From Klebsiella pneumoniae (GTDB taxonomy: Bacteria > Desulfobacterota > Binatia > Bin18), in assembly GCA_945865755.1 (NCBI GenBank), contig CAMBFS010000018.1, positions 1 through 38,906 on the forward strand: a DNA stretch of 38,906 nt, read 5' to 3'. The notes below the pieces were generated by a model. It did not search any database, was not told the DNA's origin, and worked only from the letters and a program-made list of their open reading frames with translations. A program made the translations under genes and the position numbers. Positions 26,311 to 34,640 of this stretch are shown here, in pieces (the first letter of the stretch is position 1; every line of letters begins with the position of its first letter).

Positions 26311-26394
26311 CGATGAACGATGAAGGATGAAGGATGAAGGATGAACGATGAAGGATGAAGGATGAACGATGAACGATGAACGATGAAGGATGAG
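26311..26394. repeat. Twelve 7-bp tandem repeats between sufB and sufC
   Basis: Twelve contiguous units of (C/G)GATGAA, the last reading GGATGAG, begin immediately after the sufB TAA. They are followed by a 12-base palindrome GCGGAATTCCGC (26424-26435). The array separates sufB from sufC by 147 bases in an otherwise tight operon. Confidence 0.9.
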
Positions 26395-26457
26395 CGAATC
26401 AGTAATCTTGTTCCATTCATCATGCGGAATTCCGCGTTCATCGTTTGAAGAGGAACA

Positions 26458-27225
26458 ATGCTAGAAATGAGAAACTTGCGGGTAACGGTTGGCAACAACG
26501 AGATTTTGCGGGGCATTGATCTCACAGTGCATGCCGGCGAGGTACACGCCGTTATGGGCCCCAACGGCTCGGGCAAGAGCACCCTGGCCCACGTGCTTGC
26601 AGGCCGCGACGGCTATGAGATTACCGCCGGTGAGATTTTTTACCAGGGGAAGAATCTGATACCCATGCCGCCCGAAGAGCGTGCGCGCGAGGGCATCTTC
26701 CTGGCCTTCCAATACCCGATCGAAATCCCCGGGGTCAACACCACCTACTTCCTGAAGGCGGGCCTCAATGCCATCCGCAAGCACCGTGGCCTCGAAGATC
26801 TCGACGCCATGGACTTCCTGACCCTAGTCAAGGAAAAGATGAACATCGTCGAGATGGACCAGAGTCTCCTGCACCGCTCGCTGAACGAGGGGTTCTCCGG
26901 CGGCGAGAAGAAGCGCAACGAAATCTTCCAGATGGCAGTGCTCGAGCCCAGGCTGGCTATCCTGGATGAAACCGACTCCGGTCTGGACATCGACGCCTTA
27001 CGGATCGTGGCCAATGGCGTCAACGCGCTCCGGAGCAGCGACCGCGCCATGATCGTCATCACCCACTACCAGCGCCTCCTCACGTACATTGTCCCCGACT
27101 ACGTGCACGTGCTCTTCAACGGTCGCATCGTCAAGTCCGGCGGCAAGGCCCTGGCCGTGGAACTCGAAGAGCGAGGCTACGACTGGATCAAGGCGGAGGT
27201 CGAGCGCACGGGTGCGTCTACGTAG
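26458..27225 (+). CDS. sufC: Fe-S assembly ATPase SufC
   Basis: A 255-residue ABC-type ATPase that drives conformational change in SufBC2D. Walker A GPNGSGKSTLAHVLAG, the signature NEGFSGGEKKRNEIFQM and Walker B LAILDETDSGLDIDALRI are intact. GAGGAA precedes the ATG. Confidence 0.97.
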   Translation: MLEMRNLRVTVGNNEILRGIDLTVHAGEVHAVMGPNGSGKSTLAHVLAGRDGYEITAGEIFYQGKNLIPMPPEERAREGIFLAFQYPIEIPGVNTTYFLKAGLNAIRKHRGLEDLDAMDFLTLVKEKMNIVEMDQSLLHRSLNEGFSGGEKKRNEIFQMAVLEPRLAILDETDSGLDIDALRIVANGVNALRSSDRAMIVITHYQRLLTYIVPDYVHVLFNGRIVKSGGKALAVELEERGYDWIKAEVERTGAST

Positions 27226-27245
27226 AGAAAGAGGACAGCGACACG

Positions 27246-28586
27246 ATGATTCACGTCACCAAAGAGTACGATCGGTATCTCGCAGACTTTGAGCGGTTCG
27301 TATCGGGCGCTGCTCGGGAGCCGTCTTGGCTGAGTCACGTGCGCACGGCGGCGATCTCCCGCTTTGCCGCCCTAGGGTTCCCCACCACCCGGCAAGAGGA
27401 ATGGAAATACACGAACGTCGCGCCGATTGCGAAAACGCCTTTCACCCTCCCTCCCCTTGAGCGCAACGGAGTACCGGCTGATCGCCTGGGGTCCGTTACG
27501 CTTGGGGACGTGGTCGGCGCCCAGCTCGTGTTTGTGAACGGGCATTACGCGCCGGAGCTTTCGTTCCTGCGGTCGCTTCCGCAGGGAGTAACCGTGGAGA
27601 GCCTCGCTACGGTTCTGAACGCCGCTCCGGCCTCTGTTGAGCCGCACCTCGCCCGCTACGCCAGTTACCAGGACTCTCCCTTCGTCGCCCTCAACACCGC
27701 CTTCATAGCGGACGGGGCTTTCGTGTACGTCCCCCCGGGCAAAGTCGTCAAGGAGCCAATTCACCTGTTGTTCTTCTCTACCACGTCTGGAGAACCGACC
27801 GTGTCGTACCCCCGGAACCTCATCGTCGTCAGTCCTGAGAGCCAGGCGACGATTATCGAGAGTTATGTCGGGCTCGGGAACGACGTGTATTTCACTAACG
27901 CGGTGACTGAGCTGATTGCTGGCGAGCATGCGGTGATCGACCATACCCGAGTGCAACTGGAGAGTCCGGAAGCGTTTCACATGGCAACCTTGCAGGTGCA
28001 ACAAGAGCGCAGCAGTACAGTCGTCTCGCACGCTATTGGTTTGGGTGGCGTCCTCGTCCGCAACGAGGTCAACGCTGTGCTGGGTGGGGAGGGGAGCGAC
28101 TGCACGCTGAACGGCCTATACCTGGTGACCGGCCAGCAGCACATGGATAACCACACGCAGATCGACCATGTCCAGGCACATTGCACAAGCCGTGAGTTGT
28201 ACAAAGGCGTGCTTGATGGGAAGGCGCGGGGCGTCTTCAACGGCAAGGTCGTCGTGCACAAAACGGCCGCGAAAACCGACGCCCGGCAGACCAACAAAAA
28301 CCTGTTGCTCTCCAGTGACGCCCTGGTTGATAGCAAGCCCCAACTGGAGATCTTCAACAACGACGTGCGCTGCACGCACGGCTCGACCATCGGCAAGCTT
28401 GATCAAGACGCGCTGTTTTACCTGCGTACGCGCGGCATCGGTGCAGAGGCAGCTCGCAGGTTGCTCACCTATGCATTTGCGAGCGAGATTCTTAACCGGC
28501 TCACAGTCGAGTCACTCCGAGTCCGGCTGGAAGGGTGGGTTGGCACGCAACTCTACAGGGGCAATGAGCGGGAAGGAGCATCATGA
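27246..28586 (+). CDS. sufD: Fe-S assembly protein SufD
   Basis: A 446-residue paralogue of SufB and the other core scaffold subunit. The N-terminus includes [20 protein letters not shown], a SufD hallmark; the beta-helix carries [20 protein letters not shown], then [20 protein letters not shown] and [15 protein letters not shown] with the conserved His near the cluster site. Its TGA overlaps the sufS ATG (ATGA). Confidence 0.96.
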   Translation: MIHVTKEYDRYLADFERFVSGAAREPSWLSHVRTAAISRFAALGFPTTRQEEWKYTNVAPIAKTPFTLPPLERNGVPADRLGSVTLGDVVGAQLVFVNGHYAPELSFLRSLPQGVTVESLATVLNAAPASVEPHLARYASYQDSPFVALNTAFIADGAFVYVPPGKVVKEPIHLLFFSTTSGEPTVSYPRNLIVVSPESQATIIESYVGLGNDVYFTNAVTELIAGEHAVIDHTRVQLESPEAFHMATLQVQQERSSTVVSHAIGLGGVLVRNEVNAVLGGEGSDCTLNGLYLVTGQQHMDNHTQIDHVQAHCTSRELYKGVLDGKARGVFNGKVVVHKTAAKTDARQTNKNLLLSSDALVDSKPQLEIFNNDVRCTHGSTIGKLDQDALFYLRTRGIGAEAARRLLTYAFASEILNRLTVESLRVRLEGWVGTQLYRGNEREGAS

Positions 28587-29854
28587 GACACAGTATGTAC
28601 GACAGTGCGGTCGCAGAGTGGGACGTACGATCCCTCTCGTTTGGCGTCTTGCGGCTCCGCGAGGATTTTCCGATCTTGTGGCAGCAAGTCCACGGGAAAC
28701 CGCTGGTGTACCTGGACAATGCGGCCACAACGCAGAAGCCGCGGAGCGTGATCGATGCCACCAGTCGGTATTACATGGCGGAAAACGCCAATGTGCATCG
28801 CGGGATCCACACTCTGAGTGAGAAGGCCACGCAGGCCTATGAGGACGCGCGCGGCACGGTGCGGCGGTTTGTCAACGCCGCGGACACCCGCGAGATTATT
28901 TTCGTACGCGGGACGACCGAGGCCATTAACCTCGTCGCCCAGAGCTATGGCCGGACGTTCCTCACCGCCGGCGATGAAATTGTCATCTCCGCCATGGAAC
29001 ACCACTCCAATATTGTCCCCTGGCAGATGCTGTGCGAGCAGATGGGCGCGAGACTCCGGGTCATCCCCTTCAACTACGACGGGGAATTGTTACTCGATGA
29101 ATATGAGAAGCTCTTGAACGAGCGGACCAAGTTCGTGTCCGTGGTGCACGTGTCGAACGCGCTTGGCACCATCAATCCGATCAAGCAGATCATCGAGATG
29201 GCGCACCGTCGCAACGTCCCCGTGCTGGTTGATGGGGCGCAGGCGGTGGCGCATATGACGGTCGATGTCCAAGAGCTCGATTGTGATTTCTATGCCTTCT
29301 CCGGCCATAAGCTGTTTGGCCCCACCGGGATCGGGGTCCTGTACGGCAAGGCCGACCTGCTGGAGCGCATGCCTCCATACCAGGGCGGCGGCGACATGAT
29401 AAGCGCAGTCACCTTCGAGAAGACCCACTACAACACGCTGCCGTACAAGTTTGAGGCCGGGACGCCCAACATCGCAGGCGGCATAGGGCTGAGGGCAGCA
29501 ATCGACTATGTGACTGAGATCGGACTGGAGGCTGTCGCCGCGTACGAGCATGAGTTGCTCGCGTACGCAACCGAAGCGCTTTCCACGATCAAGGGTGTGA
29601 GAATCATCGGCACGGCAAGAGAGAAAGCCGGCGTCTTATCTTTCGTTCTTGACGGAATACACGCGCACGATATCGGCACGATCCTGGATCACGAGGGGAT
29701 CGCGATCCGCGCGGGCCATCACTGCGCCATGCCAGTGATGCAGCGCTTCGGCGTGCCGGCCACCGCCAGGGCGTCATTGGCCTTCTATAACACAAAAGAG
29801 GAAGTGGATGCTTTTGTCACGGCGATCCACAAGGTCATCAAGGTGTTCGGCTAA
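28583..29854 (+). CDS. sufS: Cysteine desulfurase SufS
   Basis: A 423-residue PLP enzyme that takes sulfur from cysteine for cluster assembly. [26 protein letters not shown], the PLP-lysine region [17 protein letters not shown] and the catalytic Cys loop [17 protein letters not shown] are all present. The short loop around the Cys marks the SufS/type II group. The stop overlaps the sufU start (TAATG). Confidence 0.96.
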   Translation: MRHSMYDSAVAEWDVRSLSFGVLRLREDFPILWQQVHGKPLVYLDNAATTQKPRSVIDATSRYYMAENANVHRGIHTLSEKATQAYEDARGTVRRFVNAADTREIIFVRGTTEAINLVAQSYGRTFLTAGDEIVISAMEHHSNIVPWQMLCEQMGARLRVIPFNYDGELLLDEYEKLLNERTKFVSVVHVSNALGTINPIKQIIEMAHRRNVPVLVDGAQAVAHMTVDVQELDCDFYAFSGHKLFGPTGIGVLYGKADLLERMPPYQGGGDMISAVTFEKTHYNTLPYKFEAGTPNIAGGIGLRAAIDYVTEIGLEAVAAYEHELLAYATEALSTIKGVRIIGTAREKAGVLSFVLDGIHAHDIGTILDHEGIAIRAGHHCAMPVMQRFGVPATARASLAFYNTKEEVDAFVTAIHKVIKVFG

Positions 29855-30306
29855 TGTCTGATCTGCGCGAACTCTACCAGGAGGTCATCCTTGACCATAA
29901 CAAACGGCCGCGCAACTTCCACAAGCTGGAGGGGGCGAACCGGACGATGGAAGGCTACAACCCGCTGTGCGGCGACCAGATCACAGTCTCCCTACGCTTG
30001 GAAGATGACGTGATCAAAGACATCAGCTTTCAAGGGTCTGGCTGCGCGATTTCCAAGGCCTCCGCTTCGCTGATGACCACCAGTGTGAAAGGGAAGACAC
30101 AGGCCGAAGCGGAAGTCCTTTTCGCTAGGGTCCATACCATGCTCACCGGAGAGCGAGACACGACAGTCGATCCACACGAACTGGGCAAACTCGCGGTCCT
30201 TTCAGGCGTGTGCGAGTTCCCCGCACGGGTGAAATGCGCGAGCCTGGCATGGCATACCCTGCGGGCCGCGCTGAAAGGGGATGGGGGAGTGGTTTTGACG
30301 GAGTGA
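29854..30306 (+). CDS. sufU: SufU/NifU-N-like sulfur acceptor
   Basis: A 150-residue zinc-type SufU, which accepts persulfide sulfur from SufS. Ligands are in NPLCGDQITV, GSGCAISKASASLM and CEFPARVKCASLAWHT, giving three conserved Cys plus Asp. The insertion between Cys 2 and 3 is as in SufU rather than IscU. Confidence 0.93.
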   Translation: MSDLRELYQEVILDHNKRPRNFHKLEGANRTMEGYNPLCGDQITVSLRLEDDVIKDISFQGSGCAISKASASLMTTSVKGKTQAEAEVLFARVHTMLTGERDTTVDPHELGKLAVLSGVCEFPARVKCASLAWHTLRAALKGDGGVVLTE

Positions 30307-30355
30307 ACCATCAAGGAAGAACCGAATCCTAAACAAAGCGAAGGAGAACACACAG

Positions 30356-30913
30356 ATGAAAACCAACGAACTGATAACACTGCACCGCGATTGCGAAGCG
30401 GCCCAGATTCCCAGCGGCGAGAAAGTTATGCTCCCCGAGGGCACCCAGGTGAGGGTCACGCAATCACTCGGCGGTGCGTACACCGTGACGACGAGCAATG
30501 GCTATATGGTGCGCATCGCGAGCAAGGACGCCGATGCCCTCGGTCAAGAGACCGTCGTGGCGTCGCAGGCTGGAGCGTCCGCCGCGGCAGAGGGGCCTGT
30601 GGACGTCGAGAAACTGGTCTGGGATCAATTGAAGACGTGCTTCGATCCCGAGATTCCCGTCAACATCGTTGACCTCGGCCTCGTGTATCATTGTCAGGTC
30701 GCGCCCTTGTCCGAGGGTGGGAACAAGGTTGAGGTCATATTCACCCTGACAGCCCCAGGGTGCGGGATGGGCTCGGTGCTCAAAGCGGACATGGAAAGTA
30801 AAATTCTTAGCGTGCCCGGCGTCGAGGACTTCGAGGGCGAAGTGGTTTTTGATCCGCCCTGGAACCCGGACATGATGTCCGAAGCAGCCAAGCTGGAGCT
30901 TGGCCTGCTGTGA
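30356..30913 (+). CDS. sufT: SufT / MIP18-family Fe-S assembly protein
   Basis: A 185-residue protein with an N-terminal SufT-specific part (GEKVMLPEGTQVRVTQSLGG) and a DUF59/MIP18 domain (LKTCFDPEIPVNIVDLGLVY, FTLTAPGCGMG). SufT helps mature Fe-S proteins under high demand. Full length, 49 bases after sufU with AAGGAG upstream. Confidence 0.93.
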   Translation: MKTNELITLHRDCEAAQIPSGEKVMLPEGTQVRVTQSLGGAYTVTTSNGYMVRIASKDADALGQETVVASQAGASAAAEGPVDVEKLVWDQLKTCFDPEIPVNIVDLGLVYHCQVAPLSEGGNKVEVIFTLTAPGCGMGSVLKADMESKILSVPGVEDFEGEVVFDPPWNPDMMSEAAKLELGLL

Positions 30914-30927
30914 GCGAGGAGGAGTTT

Positions 30928-31074
30928 ATGTCGTTACAGGAGATCGATCTAGATACCACGATGGAGGAGATCCCGCGCGCGTATCCTAACGCCAAAATCG
31001 GCTTGTTTCAGCGTTACCACATCGGTGGGTGTGCCTGTGGCGAGAGAAATTCCCCTACCCACAGGGGACGATAA
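30928..31074 (+). CDS. DUF1858-like small protein, probably truncated
   Basis: A 48-residue ORF with GAGGAGG upstream. MSLQEIDLDTTMEEIPRAYP, then NAKIGLFQRYHIGGCACGE, matches the first 38 residues of suf-linked DUF1858/ScdA_N-like proteins. These normally continue with 'SCG...TL..V'. Here a different tail (RNSPTHRGR) and a stop follow, beside the small palindrome CCCCTACCCACAGGGG. It is probably a 3'-truncated gene, though a short peptide is possible. Confidence 0.6.
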   Translation: MSLQEIDLDTTMEEIPRAYPNAKIGLFQRYHIGGCACGERNSPTHRGR

Positions 31075-31089
31075 AACAGGAGGTGCACG

Positions 31090-31443
31090 ATGACCTATAT
31101 TATCACCAAGCTCTGTCGGGATTGTCTGGACATAGGGTGTGTGGCGGTCTGTCCGGTGGACTGCATTTATGAGTATGTGGGGGAGGATAGGGAGACCTTT
31201 CCCAATCAGCTCTACATCCATCCGGATGAGTGCATTGACTGTGGGGCCTGTGAGCCGGAGTGTCCCTGGCAGGCGATCTTTGAAGAAGTGGTGGTGCCGA
31301 AGGTTTTCAGTGACGATATCGCCCTTAACTATCTGATGAAGGACCAGGCGGCAGAGTTTAAGGTCCCACCCTACGCAAAGAAGCCCCATCCCACAGCCGA
31401 CGAGATTGCAGCTAACAAACAAAAATGGGGCTGGACAGGGTGA
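31090..31443 (+). CDS. 7Fe-type ferredoxin
   Basis: A 117-residue FdxA-like ferredoxin. [18 protein letters not shown], then [20 protein letters not shown], give the Cys spacing of one [3Fe-4S]-type and one [4Fe-4S] cluster. The C-terminal 55 residues extend past the clusters as in FdxA. AGGAGG precedes the ATG. It is a likely client or electron donor in the suf locus. Confidence 0.92.
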   Translation: MTYIITKLCRDCLDIGCVAVCPVDCIYEYVGEDRETFPNQLYIHPDECIDCGACEPECPWQAIFEEVVVPKVFSDDIALNYLMKDQAAEFKVPPYAKKPHPTADEIAANKQKWGWTG

Positions 31444-31498
31444 GATACGGAGGCCGTTCAGCTTCGCCCCTTCCCACTGAATATGCTTGGGAGTGCTG

Positions 31499-31855
31499 AT
31501 GCCAAAGAATCTCTCTATCGCTGTGCAATACCGGGACGAGAAGGGGACATCCTCCAAGTTCTCTGAGCCACCTGACATTATTCTCCCGTCTCAGTATTTC
31601 GACGTCATTCGGGGTTGTGGGCAGTTAACCCCTGAGAAGAAGCTCATGCTGGCGGTTCTTGAGAGCGTCGTGCACGATTTTCAGCGGTATTGCCTGGCCA
31701 GCGGGAGGCGGGGGAAGCGGCTGTTTCGCGAGGCCCGGGAGTGGCTTATTTCTCAGGAGGAAACCGGGATATTTTCCTTTGTGGGCATCTGTCACGTCTT
31801 AGGGATGGACCCAGACTATATCCGTAAGGGGCTGTTCCGACAGTCGCCGGAGTAG
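31499..31855 (+). CDS. Conserved hypothetical protein in the suf locus
   Basis: A 118-residue mostly helical protein. LTPEKKLMLAVLESVVHDFQ, RGKRLFREAREWLIS and FSFVGICHVLGMDPDYIRKG match an uncharacterised family of small proteins; 'LG.DP.Y.R.GL' suggests a helix-turn-helix-like end. GGAG lies 7 bases before ATG 31499, which I prefer to an upstream TTG. Function unknown. Confidence 0.75.
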   Translation: MPKNLSIAVQYRDEKGTSSKFSEPPDIILPSQYFDVIRGCGQLTPEKKLMLAVLESVVHDFQRYCLASGRRGKRLFREAREWLISQEETGIFSFVGICHVLGMDPDYIRKGLFRQSPE

Positions 31856-31969
31856 AGAAAATCGAAGTGGTGGTGAGCCCCGCAAGCGCAATGGCATTAA
31901 GTTAAGGGGGTGACTGTCATTGCCCCGCAAGCGCTGCGAACCGCCGCTGCGGAGAGATCGGAGGCTATG

Positions 31970-32176
31970 ATGAATGAAGACACGTTCAATATGGAAGTAC
32001 GTAAATTCCTCAAAAAGGTCGGCGTCACCTCACAGCGGGAAATGGAGAAAGCGGTCAGGGAAGCGATCCAGGCCGGGAGCCTGGCTGGCAACGAGAAACT
32101 CAAGGCGCGGATGAAGCTCGAAGTCGAAGGGTTAAACCTGGAACTCGTGATCGAGGACGAGATTGCTCTGTCTTAG
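31970..32176 (+). CDS. DUF6494-family small protein
   Basis: A 68-residue protein. MNEDTFNMEVRKFLKKVGVT, then SQREMEKAVREAIQAG and ELVIEDEIALS, match DUF6494 across its length. GGAGG at 31960-31964 places the start at the second of two adjacent ATGs. The last gene of the suf-directed run before the group II intron. Function unknown. Confidence 0.85.
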   Translation: MNEDTFNMEVRKFLKKVGVTSQREMEKAVREAIQAGSLAGNEKLKARMKLEVEGLNLELVIEDEIALS

Positions 32177-32253
32177 GGCTTGTCTACTACACGCGGGCAG
32201 AGATTACGGTTTTGCCGAACGCCTGGAGCCCCCAGCGATGAATCGCCGGGCTA

Positions 32254-32856
32254 GTGCGCCTGCGAGCGAGCATGGCCAGCGAGGTGAAAGTCCTCGTCAG
32301 GCATGCGCTCTCCGGCCTGTAACCGATCAAAAGGGCGTCACCGTGAGGTGGGGTCCGAAGCAATGGGAGGTGAATTCCCAGTCCGTAGGATGACGAACGC
32401 GATACGGCCTGATGACTTGGCGAGTCTGCTAGCCAATGACGAAGCCCAGCCCCTGTGCCGACTGGCACGGGAAGCGGTCTCCGCTGAGGGGTAGCGTGTG
32501 AAAGCGAGAGGCTGAAGTCATGGGGTGGGTGGCGACGGAACGGGAGGAAGGTCAAGCTCGTGAAGCAGGGAGACCTCAGCGCGGGTCAAGGCGGTGTTCA
32601 TGCTCTCAGAGCCGAAGAGCCGCACGCGCGGAGGAGTCAGAGTCCCCATAGTAGCGATGAAGCCTCGTAATGGAGGGGGAGCGAAGGGGGGCAGGAAGGG
32701 GGAAATCGTGACGAACAGACAAACGGAAGACCAACCAGAGGCAGTGTCCGCAAGGACTATACGTGCTGGAGAGGTGCGCGCCCGCTGGGCGTGGACCGAA
32801 CCGACGGTCTGGACGGAGCGGATGTTGACGGCCCTCGAAGAGGGGGTGAAGGGAGG
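32254..32856 (+). mobile_element. Group II intron, 5' part only
   Basis: Begins with the group II consensus GTGCG (32254-32258) and continues with domain I features (AGGTGAAAGTCCT, CGTGAGGTGGGG, GAAAGCGAGAGGC, GGGAGACCTC) into the intron-encoded maturase. The maturase stops matching at about 32856, and no domain V hairpin or 3' end follows. The element is therefore 3'-truncated and immobile. Confidence 0.75.
32708..32856 (+). pseudogene. Group II intron maturase (LtrA-type), N-terminal fragment
   Basis: Starts at GTG 32708 (AGGAAGGGGG upstream): a variable leader, then RWAWTEPTVWTERMLTALEE and GVKGG, the conserved N-terminal block of LtrA-like reverse transcriptases. The frame then enters unrelated sequence (VDLVPMSHFPS). 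The reverse transcriptase, maturase and endonuclease domains are all missing. Confidence 0.75.
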
Positions 32857-32942
32857 CGTGGACCTTGTGCCCATGTCACACTTTCCGTCGTGTGATACGC
32901 TACGCGCAAGATACACAGCTCGTGAGTTTGTGGAGGATACAC

Positions 32943-33146
32943 ATGGCCTCTCAACTAATTACCTTGGAACTTCCTGACGGTCTTTATCTGACGGTGAGCA
33001 AACTGGCGCAGGTGACCCAGCGACCGGTGGGAGAAATAGTCCAAGAAAGCCTGACTCATACGCTTCCCCCCCTTAGAGCGTGTCTGCAAACTCCGTGCGA
33101 TAGGCAATTCGGGACCCGCACCCCCCGACAGCACGTAGGTCAATAG
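32943..33146 (+). pseudogene. RHH-like antitoxin/regulator N-terminus, truncated
   Basis: MASQLITLELPDGLYLTVSK, then LAQVTQRPVGEIVQESLTHT, fit small ribbon-helix-helix proteins (strand LITLELP, helix with RPVGEIVQESL). After TLPPL the frame runs into AGCGTGTCTGCAAACTCCG, which resembles an insertion-sequence end. GTGGAGG precedes the ATG. The 67-residue product is probably a truncated relic. Confidence 0.5.
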
Positions 33147-33818
33147 TGTTCGGCACTGATTATGCGGCAGCCGTATTCCGGGCGACGGCTGCCGCTCGGT
33201 GATTCCGCCGCCCTGCCACTTCCACGGGACCCCCTTCCGCCAAGGCGTCCTCATGTGCGCCGAGGGCGCAACCCCGATGGGGTTGCAGGGGCACGACGCC
33301 ATCCAGCCCAGGGTTGGAACAACCCTGGGCTGGAGGACGCAATCCCCTTGGGATTGTCAGCCGGGCCTTCGGGCCACGGCCAAAGCGGGCTGAGCACATG
33401 GGCGCTTGGGGAGCAAGCCGCTCTTCATCCCAACGGGATGACGCCACACAGCCCAGGGTTGGAACAACCCTGGGTGAGCAGAGCCGTGACCGACAACCCC
33501 ACCGGGGTTGTGCCTGCACTGTGCGCGGCAAGAGTCTCCGAATCACCAGCCGCGTGGATTTCTTCGTGTCCGAGCATGATTTGCGCCGAACTATTGGCAC
33601 GTAGGTTGGGATGAGCGCGCACCCTACGGTCAAGCCAAGCAAGGCAGAGCCGGTTGGGGAGGAGGGAACCCGCGAACCCCAACCCCTACTGGCGTGGTCG
33701 AGGCGCGTTGGGTTTCGCCGGGCTCAACCCAACCTACTGGGGAGCGCCTCCGGGCGTGCGAAACAACGCAAGTGCTGCCGGGAAAAGAGCGCGCGTCATC
33801 GGGTTCCGCCCCTCTCCA
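33147..33818. repeat. REP-like repeat cluster, no gene
   Basis: Holds two identical 26-base palindromic repeats (CAGCCCAGGGTTGGAACAAC... at 33304-33329 and 33449-33474), with related units such as CAATCCCCTTGGGATTG and CAACCCCACCGGGGTTG between them, and a GTAGGTTGGG/CCCAACCTAC fold-back (33601-33610 and 33728-33737). Such palindromic families are dispersed in many environmental genomes. No coding region was supported. Confidence 0.7.
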
Positions 33819-34640
33819 TCACAGGCGCTGACGGTTTGCAGACTCGCTCTTATTGAGCCGAAACAACCGCTCCGTATTCCGCCTTGTCGCCTCAGCCACT
33901 TCCGCCAGCGGCAACCCTTTCACCTCAGCAATGATCTTCGCGACCTCGACAACGTAGGCGGGCTCATTGCGCTTACCACGATACGGGATCGGTGCCAGGA
34001 GCGGACAATCGGTTTCAATTAACAGTCGGTCAAGCGGAGCAACGCGCGCGACCTCGCGCAGTTCCTGGGCGGTCTTAAAGGTCACAATCCCGCTCAGTGA
34101 TAGGAACAACCCCAAGTCAAGCAACATCTTCGCTTCGTCCACACTGCCAGTGAAACAGTGCATCACGCCCTCGACTTGAGTGCCCCATTCTTCGCGGAGC
34201 GTTTGCGCGGCTTCAGGATAGGCGTCACGCACGTGCATCGACAGCGGCAGTGCGAGTTCCCGCGCCAGTCGAATAAAGGCGCGAAAGTGGGTGCGTTGGT
34301 CTTCGCGTGGGGAGTTGTCGTAGTAGAAATCGAGACCCGTCTCGCCAATGCCCACCACTTTTGGTTGCCGCGCCAACGCCCGCAGTCGGACATACGTATC
34401 CTCCGTGATGCTTTTGGCATCATGCGGATGCACGCCGATGACGGCGAAAACATCAGCCTGTTCTTGCGCGAGCGCCACGGCTTTTTCATTGTGCGCGAAG
34501 TCTCCATTCGCGCCGATCACGATGAAGCGCGACACCCCAACGGCACGCGCACGCTGGAGCATCGCCTCACGATCAATGTCGAATTTCGCGTCGGTGAGGT
34601 GACAATGGGAGTCGGCGAATGTCATGGGCGTCATTGGCAT
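33819..34640 (-). CDS. tatD: TatD-family metal-dependent hydrolase
   Basis: A 273-residue TIM-barrel hydrolase/DNase. FADSHCHLTDAKFD (HxH), VIGVHPHD, VGIGETGLDFYYD (Glu), LPLSMHVRDAYPEA (His), MHCFTGS and DRLLIETDCPLLAP (Asp) give the complete metal-binding set. The ATG at 34638-34640 overlaps the metG stop (TAATG), so it is translationally coupled. metG-tatD adjacency is common in bacteria. Confidence 0.93.
   Translation of the reverse strand: MPMTPMTFADSHCHLTDAKFDIDREAMLQRARAVGVSRFIVIGANGDFAHNEKAVALAQEQADVFAVIGVHPHDAKSITEDTYVRLRALARQPKVVGIGETGLDFYYDNSPREDQRTHFRAFIRLARELALPLSMHVRDAYPEAAQTLREEWGTQVEGVMHCFTGSVDEAKMLLDLGLFLSLSGIVTFKTAQELREVARVAPLDRLLIETDCPLLAPIPYRGKRNEPAYVVEVAKIIAEVKGLPLAEVAEATRRNTERLFRLNKSESANRQRL

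Noticed and set aside
33147-33818. CRISPR array
   Set aside because: The repeats are palindromic, only two are identical, and spacing is irregular with related sequence between them.
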